From Nocardioides zhouii (GTDB taxonomy: Bacteria; Actinomycetota; Actinomycetes; Propionibacteriales; Nocardioidaceae): 64,000 bases of DNA. Within the stretch, counting starts at the first letter, position 1, and each line of letters begins with the position of its first letter. The stretch is from positions 308,509-372,508 of the forward strand of contig NZ_SDWV01000001.1 in NCBI RefSeq assembly GCF_004137345.1, read 5' to 3'. The notes under the pieces are model-generated. The model was given only the letters and a program-made list of their open reading frames with translations, did no database searches and was not told the DNA's origin. The position numbers and the translations under genes are program-made. Positions 27,197 to 36,024 of the stretch are shown here, piece by piece.

Positions 27197-28695
27197 CGGA
27201 GCTCGGCGATGACGGTCTTGAGCTCGGTGTAGTCGTCGAGGCCGAACGAGCCCAGCTCGCGGCCCCAGCCCGACTGCTTGTAGCCGCCGCGCGGCAGGAC
27301 CACGTCGTCGGCGTGCCAGGTGTTGAGCCACACCGTGCCCGCGCGCAGCTTGCTGCCGACCCGGTGGGCGGTGCCGAGGTCGCGCGACCACACGCCGGCC
27401 GCGAGGCCGTACACGGTGTTGTTGGCGGCAGCGACGACCTCGTCCTCGGTGTCGAACGGAATCGCGGTGATGACCGGGCCGAAGATCTCGTCGGTCTGGA
27501 TGGCCATCTGCTCCGTGACGTCGGTGATGAGCGTCGGCGAGAAGAAGTAGCCCTTCTCGGCGGCCGAGTCGGGGCTGCCGGCGGCCAGCGTGGCGCCGTC
27601 CGAGACCGCACCGCGGACGTAGCCGATGACCTTCTCGTGCTGCTCCTGCGACACGAGCGGGCCCATGGTCGTGGCCGGGTCGAACGCGTCGCCGACCGTG
27701 ATCGCCATCGCGGCCGCGGCGACGCCCTCGATGACCTGGTCGAAGACGTCGCGCTGGACGTAGAGGCGCGAGCCGTTGACGCAGCACTGGCCCTCGTTGA
27801 AGTAGCCGGCGAGCGCAGCGCCCGCGATCGCCGCCTCGAGGTCGGCGTCGTTGAAGATGATGTTGGGCGCCTTGCCGCCGAGCTCGAGCGAGACCTTCTT
27901 GAGGTTCTTCGAGGCACCGGCGGCGATCTTCTTGCCGACCTCGGTCGAGCCGGTGAAGGCGACCTTGTCGACGTCGCGGTGGTCGACGAGCGCGGCACCG
28001 GCGTCACCGAAGCCGGGAAGCACGTTGACGACGCCGGCGGGGACGCCGGCCTCGAGCAGCAGCTCGCCGAGGCGGAGCGCGGTGAGCGGCGTCTGCTCGG
28101 CCGGCTTGAGGATGACCGTGTTGCCGGCGGTGATCGCCGGGACGATCTTGAAGGCCGCCATCGTGAGCGGGAAGTTCCACGGCACGATGCCGGCGACGAC
28201 GCCGATGGCCTCGCGGCGGGTGTACGCGTGGAACTCGCGACCGGGGACCGACATCGGGATGGAGGTGCCCTCCATCTTGGTCGCCCAGCCGGCGAAGTAG
28301 CGGAACAGCTCCGCCGCGACACCGACGTCGCCCCGGGCCGACGCCAGGCTCTTGCCGTTGTCGAGCGACTCGAGCTGCGCGAACTCCTCGGCCTGCTCAT
28401 CGATCAGGTCGCCGATGCGCCACAGCAGGTGCGAGCGCTCGCGCGGGGTGAACTTCGACCACGGCGAGCCGGCCTCGAAGGCGTTGCGGGCGGCCACGAC
28501 GGCACGGTCGGCGTCGACGGCGGAGGCCTGGGCGACCTGGACGAGTACCTCCTCGGTGGCCGGGTTGACGGTGTCGAAGGTCTGGCCGTCCTTCGCGTCG
28601 ACCCACTCGCCGTCGATGAGGAGCTGCTTGGGCGAGGACAGGAACGACGAGACGGCGGGCAGGAGCTGGGAGTCCAGTTGGGATTCGGCGGACAT
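27193..28695 (-). CDS. NAD(P)+-dependent aldehyde dehydrogenase
   Basis: 500 residues, full length for the ALDH superfamily. Catalytic Cys in EGQCCVNGSRLY, general-base Glu in LELGGKAPN, NAD loop FTGSTEVGKKI, and the PWNFPL and KPAEQTPL motifs. It probably oxidises an aldehyde derived from the imported sugar or uronate (betaine-aldehyde-like sequence type). GGAAGG precedes the ATG at 28695. It lies between the transporter and the KDPG aldolase; a simple kdu route does not need it, so it may serve a side substrate such as lactaldehyde or a uronic semialdehyde. Confidence 0.88.
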   Translation of the reverse strand: MSAESQLDSQLLPAVSSFLSSPKQLLIDGEWVDAKDGQTFDTVNPATEEVLVQVAQASAVDADRAVVAARNAFEAGSPWSKFTPRERSHLLWRIGDLIDEQAEEFAQLESLDNGKSLASARGDVGVAAELFRYFAGWATKMEGTSIPMSVPGREFHAYTRREAIGVVAGIVPWNFPLTMAAFKIVPAITAGNTVILKPAEQTPLTALRLGELLLEAGVPAGVVNVLPGFGDAGAALVDHRDVDKVAFTGSTEVGKKIAAGASKNLKKVSLELGGKAPNIIFNDADLEAAIAGAALAGYFNEGQCCVNGSRLYVQRDVFDQVIEGVAAAAMAITVGDAFDPATTMGPLVSQEQHEKVIGYVRGAVSDGATLAAGSPDSAAEKGYFFSPTLITDVTEQMAIQTDEIFGPVITAIPFDTEDEVVAAANNTVYGLAAGVWSRDLGTAHRVGSKLRAGTVWLNTWHADDVVLPRGGYKQSGWGRELGSFGLDDYTELKTVIAELR

Positions 28696-28757
28696 GAGAA
28701 GCCTTCCGGGTACGGGTGACAGTTCTGCGGTTCGGGTCAGGGGGGCGGGACGGGCTG

Positions 28758-29753
28758 CTACTTGATGATCAGCACCTTGGATCGGTCGAGGGTCAGCGCG
28801 ACGGCGGCGACGATGATCGCGCCGTACAGGATCTGCTCCCAGGCCGAGGACACGCCGACGATCGGCAGGCCGACCCGGAGCAGGGTCACGACGAGGGCAC
28901 CGGCGAGGCTGCGCCAGAGCGAGCCGTGGCCGCCGGTGATGGCGGTGCCGCCGACCACGATGGCCGCGACCGCCGGCAGGAGCAGGTTGTCGGCCATCGT
29001 CGGGCTGCCGCTGAAGTTGCGCGACACCAGCATGACCGCCGCGAGACCGGCGCACGCGCCCGAGATCGTGAAGGCCGCGACCTTCACCAGGTCGACAGGG
29101 GTGCCGGCGAGCCGGGCCGCCGACTCGGAGTAGCCGGTGGCGCGGACGAAGCTCTCCAGCGGCGTCAGCTTGAGGACCAGCGAGATCGCCGCGACCACGA
29201 TGACGGCGACGACGAACGACATCGGCACGATCCCGCCGACGTAGAGGGTCAGCCACTTCGTGGCGTCGCGGTCGACGATGCGGATCGGACCGGCGTCGGA
29301 GATCACGAGCGCGACAGCGGCGAAGATGCTCATGCCACCGAGCGTCATGATGAACGACGGGATCCGCAGCACCACGTGGCCGATGCCCTGCACCATGCCG
29401 ATCAGGCCGGCCGCGCCGATGACGACCAGGGTGGTGAGGCCACCCAGGTCGGGCAGCCACATCGCGAAGAGGACCGTCGACAGCGAGCAGAGCGCAGCGA
29501 TCGACAGGTCGATGCCGCCGCACAGCACCACCAGGGTGGCGCCCGCGGCGAGCACGGCCAGCGGGGCCGACGTACGCACCGCCGCGGTGAGGCTGCGCTG
29601 GGTGAGGAAGTCCGGGTCGGCGAACGTCAACGCGGCGAGCAGCGCGACGAGCGCGATGACCGGCATGAACGACGTGAGCCGCTGGCCGACGGTCGGACCA
29701 CCGCTGACGGGCGCCTGGTCGGCGGCCGGCGTAGCGAGGACAGGGGTCGTCAT
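28758..29753 (-). CDS. Sugar ABC transporter permease (RbsC type) 2
   Basis: 331 residues with about ten hydrophobic helices and the BPD_transp_2 signature (GIDLSIAALCSLSTVLF; GGHGSLWRSLAGALVV). Forms the membrane channel of a carbohydrate-uptake-2 importer, probably as a heterodimer with the other permease of this operon. The ATG at 29753 follows the ATPase stop after 1 bp. Confidence 0.88.
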   Translation of the reverse strand: MTTPVLATPAADQAPVSGGPTVGQRLTSFMPVIALVALLAALTFADPDFLTQRSLTAAVRTSAPLAVLAAGATLVVLCGGIDLSIAALCSLSTVLFAMWLPDLGGLTTLVVIGAAGLIGMVQGIGHVVLRIPSFIMTLGGMSIFAAVALVISDAGPIRIVDRDATKWLTLYVGGIVPMSFVVAVIVVAAISLVLKLTPLESFVRATGYSESAARLAGTPVDLVKVAAFTISGACAGLAAVMLVSRNFSGSPTMADNLLLPAVAAIVVGGTAITGGHGSLWRSLAGALVVTLLRVGLPIVGVSSAWEQILYGAIIVAAVALTLDRSKVLIIK

Positions 29754-29754
29754 G

Positions 29755-31302
29755 TCAGACCATCTCCTTGACCAGGTCGAGCGGGGTCGGCTTGCCGCCT
29801 GCAGGACACGCGACCTCCCGGGTCGCCCGGCCGTCGCTCATCACGATGATCCGGTCGGACATGCCGATGGCCTCCTCGAGGCTGTCGGCGAGCAGGACGG
29901 CGGCGACGCCGCTGTTCGCGAGCTCGCGCATCAGGCTGTAGACCTCCGAGCGGGCACCGATGTCGAGGCCGCGGGTGGGGTGGTCGAGCAGCAGCAGCCG
30001 GATGTCGCCGGCGACCAGCCACCGGGCCAGCACGACCTTCTGCTGGTTGCCGCCGGAGAGCCGCTGGATCGCGGTGCCGCGGTGCGGGGTGCGGATCGAG
30101 AGCCGCTCGATCCACTTGTCGACCAGCGTGGCCTGCTTCTGCGGCACCACCAGCGGTCCGGAGCAGCGGGACTTCTGCTTGGTGAGGGTCATGTTGTCGG
30201 CGACCGACATCGGCCCGACCATGCCCTCGATCTTGCGCTCGGCGGGGACGTAGCCGATCCCGGCGGCGCACGCGGCGCGGGTCCCGGAGAGGTCGAGCTT
30301 GTCGCCGTCGAGGGTGACCTCGCCGGCCAGGGTCGGTTCGGCGCCGAACAGGGCGCGGCACACGTCCTCGCGACCAGATCCGTGCACGCCGACGATGCCG
30401 ACGATCTCACCGGCGTGGACGTCGAGGTCGACGTCACGGAACGTCGCGCCGGACAGGCCGCGTACGACGAGCCGCGGGCGGGCCGGCTCGTCGGACCGCT
30501 CGGCCAGGTTGCCGTGGTAGTGGTCGTCGGACCCGGTGGACCCGATCATCATGCGGTGCAGCTCGGCAGGGGCTGCGCCCGCGGTGGGCACCTCGCCCAC
30601 CGACTGCCCCCCGCGGAGCACGCTCACGCGGTCGCAGACGTCCAGGACCTCGTCGAGGCGGTGCGAGACGAAGACGACCGAGGCGAACTCCCGCAGCCGG
30701 CGGACCTGGGTGAAGAGGGTCTCGATCTCCTTCGACTCCAGCACCGAGGTGGGCTCGTCGAGGATGATGACCGGCGGGTGGGACGTGCGCTCCTCGATGC
30801 GGAGCACCTTGGCGATCTCGACCATCTGGCGCTCGGCGAAGGTCAGCGTGTCCGTCCGGGCGAGCGGGTCGATGTGCGACCCGATCTTGTCGAGCTGGGC
30901 CTGGGCGAGCTTGCGCATCGTGTCCCAGCGGTAGATCCCGCGGCGTACGCCCGGGCCCTCACTGCCGAGGACGATGTTCTCCGCAGCGGTGAGGTTGGGG
31001 ACGAGCGACTGCTCCTGGAAGACCATGCCGATGCCGTGGTCGGCGGCCTCGACGACGCTGCGCAGCCGGACCTTCTCGCCGCGCACCCAGATCTCGCCGG
31101 CGTCCGGGCGGACGAGCCCGACGAGCGCCTTGAGCAGGGTGGACTTGCCGGCACCGTTCTCGCCGGCGAGGCCGAGCACCTCGTGCTGGCGGACGACCAG
31201 GTCGACGCCGTCGAGCGCCTTGACGCCCGGGTAGTGCTTGACCAGTCCCCTGACCTCGAGGGCATTGACCTCGAGGGCGTTGACCTGCGTCTGGGCGGTC
31301 AC
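29755..31302 (-). CDS. Sugar ABC transporter ATP-binding protein (two NBDs, RbsA type)
   Basis: 515 residues with two nucleotide-binding domains in tandem. NBD1: Walker A GENGAGKSTLL, signature LTFAERQMVEIAK, Walker B VIILDEPTS. NBD2: GVHGSGRED in place of Walker A, signature LSGGNQQKVVLARW, Walker B LLLLDHPTRGLD. In NBD2 the catalytic Glu is replaced by His (DHPT instead of DEPT), which with its degenerate Walker A suggests a non-hydrolytic site. It energises uptake by the adjacent permeases. Overlaps the upstream permease by 4 bp. Confidence 0.9.
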   Translation of the reverse strand: MTAQTQVNALEVNALEVRGLVKHYPGVKALDGVDLVVRQHEVLGLAGENGAGKSTLLKALVGLVRPDAGEIWVRGEKVRLRSVVEAADHGIGMVFQEQSLVPNLTAAENIVLGSEGPGVRRGIYRWDTMRKLAQAQLDKIGSHIDPLARTDTLTFAERQMVEIAKVLRIEERTSHPPVIILDEPTSVLESKEIETLFTQVRRLREFASVVFVSHRLDEVLDVCDRVSVLRGGQSVGEVPTAGAAPAELHRMMIGSTGSDDHYHGNLAERSDEPARPRLVVRGLSGATFRDVDLDVHAGEIVGIVGVHGSGREDVCRALFGAEPTLAGEVTLDGDKLDLSGTRAACAAGIGYVPAERKIEGMVGPMSVADNMTLTKQKSRCSGPLVVPQKQATLVDKWIERLSIRTPHRGTAIQRLSGGNQQKVVLARWLVAGDIRLLLLDHPTRGLDIGARSEVYSLMRELANSGVAAVLLADSLEEAIGMSDRIIVMSDGRATREVACPAGGKPTPLDLVKEMV

Positions 31303-32318
31303 TTCGTCACCTGGTTCCTACGACGTTGGGGAAGGACGGCGGCAGCGACGGCCGCGACGACGATGAGGCCCTGGACGCCGCCCTGCCAGTAGGGACTGAC
31401 GCCGACCTGGACGAGCCCGTTGGTGAGGACCGTGACGAGCAGGACGCCGACCGCCGAGTGGAGGATGCCGCCGCGGCCGCCGGTGAGCAGGGTGCCGCCG
31501 ACGACGGCGGCCGTGATGGCCGCGAAGTCGTAGCCCTTGCCGGCCTGGACCAGGCCCGCGCTGAGCTGGCTGGTCACCATGACGCCCGCCAGGCCGTAGA
31601 AGGTCCCGGCCAGCGTGAAGACGGCGACCTTGTAGGGCGCGACCTTCACCCCGGACAGGGCCAGCACCTCCTCGGCACCGCCGATTGCGAAGGCGTACCG
31701 GCCGAGCCGGGAGTAGCGCTGGATGAGCCAGCCCACGAGGACGCAGGCGACGGCGATCCAGGTGAGGTAGGCCAGTCCGAGGAACCGTTGCACCGCCCAG
31801 CTGTCGAGCATGTCGTCACGGATGTTGGGCTGGACGCCGGCGAACATCAAGGTGGCGAGGCCGAGCCCCACCGCCGAGACGCCGAGCGTGGTCATGAAGG
31901 ACGGGACCTTCAGCGAGACGAGGGCCAGGCCGCTCAGGCAGCCGAGCGCGGAGCCCAGCAGGAGGGCAACCAGGACACCGAGAAGTCCGTACGCGTTGTC
32001 GTTGCGGTTGTTGGCGACCAGGAGGGACACCGCGATCGCGGAGGCCCCCATGACGCCCGGGGCGGAGAGGTCGATCGAGCCCATCATCAGCACGAAGCTG
32101 ATGCCGCAGGTCACGACGGCGAGGACTGCCGCCGCGTCCATGATGTTCTGCACGTTGCCGAGGGTCCGGAAGTCGTCGCTGAGCAGCGAGAAGACCGCGA
32201 AGATGACGACCAGTGCGATCGGCGGACCGGCGTCTCCGAGCGACACCCCCCGCCGAGGCCGGGGGCGCGGTGCGACCACGACCTCGGTGTCGGCGTCGGC
32301 GGGGGATGTCATGGTCAC
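31299..32318 (-). CDS. Sugar ABC transporter permease (RbsC type) 1
   Basis: 339 residues. After an Arg/Pro-rich cytoplasmic tail (VAPRPRPRRG) come about ten helices with the BPD_transp_2 motif (GSIDLSAPGVMGASAIAV; GGRGGILHSAVGVLLV). The start is uncertain: GTG 32318 overlaps the stop of the binding-protein gene (GTGA) and ATG 32312 is two codons downstream. Partner of permease 2. Confidence 0.87.
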   Translation of the reverse strand: MTMTSPADADTEVVVAPRPRPRRGVSLGDAGPPIALVVIFAVFSLLSDDFRTLGNVQNIMDAAAVLAVVTCGISFVLMMGSIDLSAPGVMGASAIAVSLLVANNRNDNAYGLLGVLVALLLGSALGCLSGLALVSLKVPSFMTTLGVSAVGLGLATLMFAGVQPNIRDDMLDSWAVQRFLGLAYLTWIAVACVLVGWLIQRYSRLGRYAFAIGGAEEVLALSGVKVAPYKVAVFTLAGTFYGLAGVMVTSQLSAGLVQAGKGYDFAAITAAVVGGTLLTGGRGGILHSAVGVLLVTVLTNGLVQVGVSPYWQGGVQGLIVVAAVAAAVLPQRRRNQVTK

Positions 32319-33403
32319 GAGATCGCGCCCTGCGACCGGCTGAAGACGTTGTCGCACTCGAAGTCGGCCTCGTCGGTCTGCGGCGAGGAGAAGTCGGCGA
32401 CGTTGTCGCTGGTGATCAGGAACTGCTCGGCGAACCAGGCACGGTCCTCGTCGGTGATGTCCTCGGCGGCAAGCTCACCGGTGGCCACGCAGAAGCCGAT
32501 GGCCAGGCCGATGCCGCCCTGCCAGGGGCCGTCGGAGGAGACGGTCGCGGTCATCGTGCCGTCCTCGATGGCGGTCAGTGCGTCCGGGACGGCGTCGATG
32601 CCGACGACGGCCACGTCCGTGCGGCCGGCCTGCTCGAGCGCCTCGAGGGCGCCGAGGGCCATGTCGTCGTTGGCGGCCCAGATGCCCTTGAGGTCGTCGC
32701 CGTGCTTGGTGAGCAGCGTCTTGGTCACCTCGAGTGCCTCCGCACGGGAGAAGTTGGCCGTCTGGTCGTCGAGCAGCTCGACGTCGGGGTTCGCGGCCAG
32801 CGACTCCTCCAGGCCCGCGAAGCGGTCCTTGGCGGCGCCCGTGTCCAGGATGCCCTGCAGGGCAACGATGCCACCCGAGCCACCAATGGCCTCGGCCAGA
32901 GCGTCACCGATCTGCTTGCCGGACTCGACACCGTTGTAGGTGATGTGACTCAGCCACTGGTCGTAGTCGGCGACGTTGAGGTCGGCCGGCTTGTTCCACT
33001 GCGTGACGAGGTAGGCACCGGCCTCCTCGGCACCCTCGACGATCGGCGGGGTGTCGGAGTCGCCGTTGGGCAGGATGTTCATGACGAGGCACTCGGTGTC
33101 GCCGGCGAGGAGCTGGCTGATCTGCTCCTGCTGGCGCGTCGAGTCACCGTCGTACGTCAGGCGGTCCTGGGTCAGGCCGACCTGCTCGGCGAACGCGTCG
33201 CCGCCGTCGAGCCACGCGGCCTCGTAGGGGTTGGACTCGTTGCGCACCTGACCCACCAGGGTGACGTCCTCGGGTGCACAGGCGCCGGCCTCGGCGCCGC
33301 CACCGCCGCCGCCCCCGCTTGCCTCTTCACTGCAGCCGGCGAGCGTGGCTGCAGCCAGGGTCAGGCCGATCACGACAGCGGTCGGTCGAGAGGTGAACTT
33401 CAT
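32315..33403 (-). CDS. Sugar ABC transporter substrate-binding lipoprotein
   Basis: 362 residues. Signal peptide with lipobox LAGC, a Gly-rich linker, then a type-1 periplasmic-binding fold of the ribose/autoinducer-2 class (QQEQISQLLAGDTECLVMNI; GIWAANDDMALGALEALEQA). It captures the sugar at the cell surface and delivers it to the two permeases. The operon context suggests an unsaturated uronate or oligo-uronide ligand; this is inference. Confidence 0.88.
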   Translation of the reverse strand: MKFTSRPTAVVIGLTLAAATLAGCSEEASGGGGGGGAEAGACAPEDVTLVGQVRNESNPYEAAWLDGGDAFAEQVGLTQDRLTYDGDSTRQQEQISQLLAGDTECLVMNILPNGDSDTPPIVEGAEEAGAYLVTQWNKPADLNVADYDQWLSHITYNGVESGKQIGDALAEAIGGSGGIVALQGILDTGAAKDRFAGLEESLAANPDVELLDDQTANFSRAEALEVTKTLLTKHGDDLKGIWAANDDMALGALEALEQAGRTDVAVVGIDAVPDALTAIEDGTMTATVSSDGPWQGGIGLAIGFCVATGELAAEDITDEDRAWFAEQFLITSDNVADFSSPQTDEADFECDNVFSRSQGAIS

Positions 33404-33494
33404 GGTCGATCCTCATTCTCTTTCGGTGCCGGTTGTCCGGCGGAGGGACTGACTGGGTCAGGTACTGCCCCGAGTGGGTGGTGCGGGTGTGCGG

Positions 33495-34265
33495 TCAGCG
33501 GGCCATCCAGCCACCGTCGACGACCAGCACGTGGCCGTTGACGTAGTCGGATGCGGAGGAGCTCAGGAAGACGGCCGCCCCGGCGATGTCGTCGGCGGAG
33601 CCCCAGCGACCTGCCGGGATCCGCTCGAGGATCGAGCGGGACCGGTCGGGGTCCTCGCGGAGGGCGGTCGTGTTGTCGGTGGAGATGTAGCCGGGTGCGA
33701 TCGCGTTGACCTGCACGCCGTGCGGGCCCCACTCGTTGGCGAGGGCCTTGGTGACGCCGGCGACGGCGTGCTTGCTGGCGGCGTACGACGCCACCCGGAT
33801 GCCGCCTTGGAAGGACAGCAGGCTGGCGATGCTCACGATCTTGCCGCTCCCGCGCGCGACCATGGGCCGGCCGAGTGCCTGGGACAGCAGGAAGACACCG
33901 TTGAGGTTGACGTCGAGGACCCGCTGCCAGTCCTCGCGGGCGAGGTCGACGGTGTCCTGACGGTCGATGGTGCCGGCGTTGTTGATCGCGATGTCGACCT
34001 GCCGTGATGCGGCGAGCTCGGCGCCGACGCTCTCGACGGCGGCCAGGTCACTCAGGTCGAGGTCGACCACGTCGACCTTGCCGCCGAGCCCGACGAGCGC
34101 CTCACGGGTGTCGTCGTTGCTGCCCGGACGTCCGACCAGGACCACCTCGGCACCGGCACGCGACAGACCGAGCGCGATCGCGCGCCCAATGCCGCGGCTC
34201 GCGCCGGTCACCACTGCGCACCTACCGTGCAGGTCGAAGGGTGAGGAGGCGGAGGTCTCGGTCAC
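33495..34265 (-). CDS. kduD: 2-keto-3-deoxygluconate dehydrogenase (KduD, SDR family)
   Basis: 256 residues. Classical short-chain dehydrogenase: TGASRGIG cofactor loop, NNAG, catalytic Ser in SIASLLSFQGG, and YAASK. Long stretches typical of KduD are present (LSFQGGIRV; NAIAPGYISTDNT; RIPAGRWG; SSASDYVNG). It reduces 3-deoxy-D-glycero-2,5-hexodiulosonate, the product of KduI, to KDG using NAD(P)H. GTG start at 34265 overlaps the kduI stop (GTGA). Confidence 0.88.
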   Translation of the reverse strand: MTETSASSPFDLHGRCAVVTGASRGIGRAIALGLSRAGAEVVLVGRPGSNDDTREALVGLGGKVDVVDLDLSDLAAVESVGAELAASRQVDIAINNAGTIDRQDTVDLAREDWQRVLDVNLNGVFLLSQALGRPMVARGSGKIVSIASLLSFQGGIRVASYAASKHAVAGVTKALANEWGPHGVQVNAIAPGYISTDNTTALREDPDRSRSILERIPAGRWGSADDIAGAAVFLSSSASDYVNGHVLVVDGGWMAR

Positions 34266-35077
34266 AGGTCCTCCACCGCGACGGGCGCGAGGTCGGTGTA
34301 GCAGTTGTTCTCGCCGGCCATCGCCCAGATGAAGGCGTACGACCCGGTGCCGGCGCCGGCGTGGATGGACCACGGCGGCGAGATGACGGCCTCCCGGTTC
34401 TTCAGGACCAGGTGGCGGGTGTGGCCCGGCTGCCCCATGAAGTGGAAGACGCGGTCGTCGTCGGCGAGGTCGACGTAGCAGTAGATCTCGGTCCGGCGGG
34501 CGTGCAGGTGCGGCGGGAAGGTGTTCCACACCGAGCCGTCCGCGATCACGGTGACGCCGAACTGGAGCACGGAGGTCTCGACGTCCTGGCCCCACACGTA
34601 GCGGAAGAGGCTGCGCTCGTTGGCGGCGTCGGCCGAGCCGAGCGCGACCGGCTCGACGTCCTGGTGGCTGAGCAGCGCGTGGGGGTACGTCGCGTGCGCC
34701 GGCGCGGAGACGAAGTAGAACGCGGCCTCGGTCCCGACGAAGGCGACCTCGCTCCCCCGGCCGACGTACAGGCCGTCGAGGTGCTCGAGCTCGAACTTCT
34801 CGTCGTCCACCAGCACGTGGCCGGCGCCGCCGACGTTGATGATGCCGAGCTCGCGGCGCTGGAGGTGCGACTCCTCGCCGAGCACGTCGGTGAAGGCCGG
34901 GAGGTCGAGCTGGCCGGTGCCGGGCAGGGCGCCGCCGATGACCATGCGGTCCTCGTGGGTGTAGGTGGCGCGCACCTCACCGGGGACGAACAGGTCCTGG
35001 ACCAGGAAGATGTCGCGCAGGTCGGCCGTGGTGGCAGTCTCCGCACTGGTGGGAGACGTCGAGTATCGGACCTGCAT
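34262..35077 (-). CDS. kduI: 5-keto-4-deoxyuronate isomerase
   Basis: 271 residues, the normal length. Cupin enzyme that isomerises 4-deoxy-L-threo-5-hexosulose uronate to 3-deoxy-D-glycero-2,5-hexodiulosonate. Family motifs: RRELGIINVGGAG, DGLYVGRG, WNTFPPHLHARRTEIYCY (metal-binding His/Glu), FHFMGQPGHTRHLVLKN and ISPPWSIHAG. First gene of the operon. The start is chosen at ATG 35077 (family N-terminus MxVRYS); AGGAG lies 11 nt upstream, so GTG 35080 is also possible. Confidence 0.92.
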   Translation of the reverse strand: MQVRYSTSPTSAETATTADLRDIFLVQDLFVPGEVRATYTHEDRMVIGGALPGTGQLDLPAFTDVLGEESHLQRRELGIINVGGAGHVLVDDEKFELEHLDGLYVGRGSEVAFVGTEAAFYFVSAPAHATYPHALLSHQDVEPVALGSADAANERSLFRYVWGQDVETSVLQFGVTVIADGSVWNTFPPHLHARRTEIYCYVDLADDDRVFHFMGQPGHTRHLVLKNREAVISPPWSIHAGAGTGSYAFIWAMAGENNCYTDLAPVAVEDL

Positions 35078-35102
35078 CACGGGGAACACTCCTCGGTGTT
35101 AT

Positions 35103-35132
35103 GAACTGCGTTCGTCTATGTGAACTGAGTTC
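35103..35132. promoter_or_regulatory. Probable IclR operators between kduI and the regulator gene
   Basis: Two 11-bp palindromes, GAAC-TGC-GTTC (35103-35113) and GAAC-TGA-GTTC (35122-35132), are 19 bp apart centre to centre, close to two helical turns. A third, partly conserved copy GAACTGCGGTA lies at 35190-35200. They sit directly upstream of kduI and of the divergent IclR gene, as expected for a dimeric repressor that also controls itself. Confidence 0.7.
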
Positions 35133-35211
35133 GACTTTATACGTGACGCCCATCACTGGTCAAGGGTCTGAACCCGTGTCCATGTATGCGAACTGCGGTA
35201 CAGTGCTCCGC

Positions 35212-36015
35212 ATGAGCCAGGCCACGCAGCTGCAGAAGGAGACCGCCGCGTCCAGCGCGGCCGGTCCGGTCAAGTCGGCGGCGCGCGCGCTCGATCTGCT
35301 CGACGAGATCGCCGCCAACGGGCCCGGCACGCAGCTGCAGCTCTCGACACGGCTGAGCATCCCCAAGAGCAGCCTCCACGCGCTGCTGCGCACGATGGTC
35401 GACCGCGGCTGGCTCCAGACCGACCCGACCGGCAGCGTCTACCAGCTCGGCATCCACTCCCTCGTCGTCAGCTCGGCCTACCTCGACGGCGACCCGGTGC
35501 TGGCCCGAGCCGCGTCCGTGCTCGACGAGGTCGCCGCCGCCACCGGGGAGACCGTCCACCTCGGCCGGCTCGAGGGCGCCGACGTCATCTACACGGCCAA
35601 GCGTGAGTCGATCCACCCCCTCCGCATGCACTCCGCGGTCGGGCGCCGGCTCCCGGCGTACGCCACCTCGCTGGGCCGCGCCCTCCTCGCCGAGCTCCCG
35701 CTCGACCAGCGCAGCGGCATGGTCCCCGAGCACATCAGCGCGATCACGCCCAACACGACAACCGACAAGGACGCCGTGCTGGACATCATCGACCGCGCGG
35801 TGGTCCAGGGCTACGCCACCGAGAGCGAGGAGTCCTGCATGGGCGTGCGCTGCTTCGGTGTCGCCCTGCCCTTCGGGCACCACGCCGTCGACGCGCTGAG
35901 CGTCGCCGTGCCGATCAGCCGCCTCGACAACGGGCGCGAGGACCTCATCATCGAGACGCTGCTGAGCGTCAAGGCGCGGCTCGCGGCCGTCCACGGCAAC
36001 AGCCTGGTGCGCTGA
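35212..36015 (+). CDS. IclR-family transcriptional regulator of the uronate operon
   Basis: 267 residues. N-terminal winged HTH (KSAARALDLLDEIAANGPGT; LSIPKSSLHALLRTMVDRGW) and a C-terminal IclR effector domain (GETVHLGRLEGADVIYTAKR; VGRRLPAYATSLGRALLAEL). By position it is the local repressor of kduI-kdgK, analogous to KdgR, with an intermediate such as KDG as likely inducer (inference). The ATG at 35212 is preferred over an upstream in-frame start that would lie within the operators. Confidence 0.87.
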   Translation: MSQATQLQKETAASSAAGPVKSAARALDLLDEIAANGPGTQLQLSTRLSIPKSSLHALLRTMVDRGWLQTDPTGSVYQLGIHSLVVSSAYLDGDPVLARAASVLDEVAAATGETVHLGRLEGADVIYTAKRESIHPLRMHSAVGRRLPAYATSLGRALLAELPLDQRSGMVPEHISAITPNTTTDKDAVLDIIDRAVVQGYATESEESCMGVRCFGVALPFGHHAVDALSVAVPISRLDNGREDLIIETLLSVKARLAAVHGNSLVR

Positions 36016-36024
36016 GCCCTCCCC

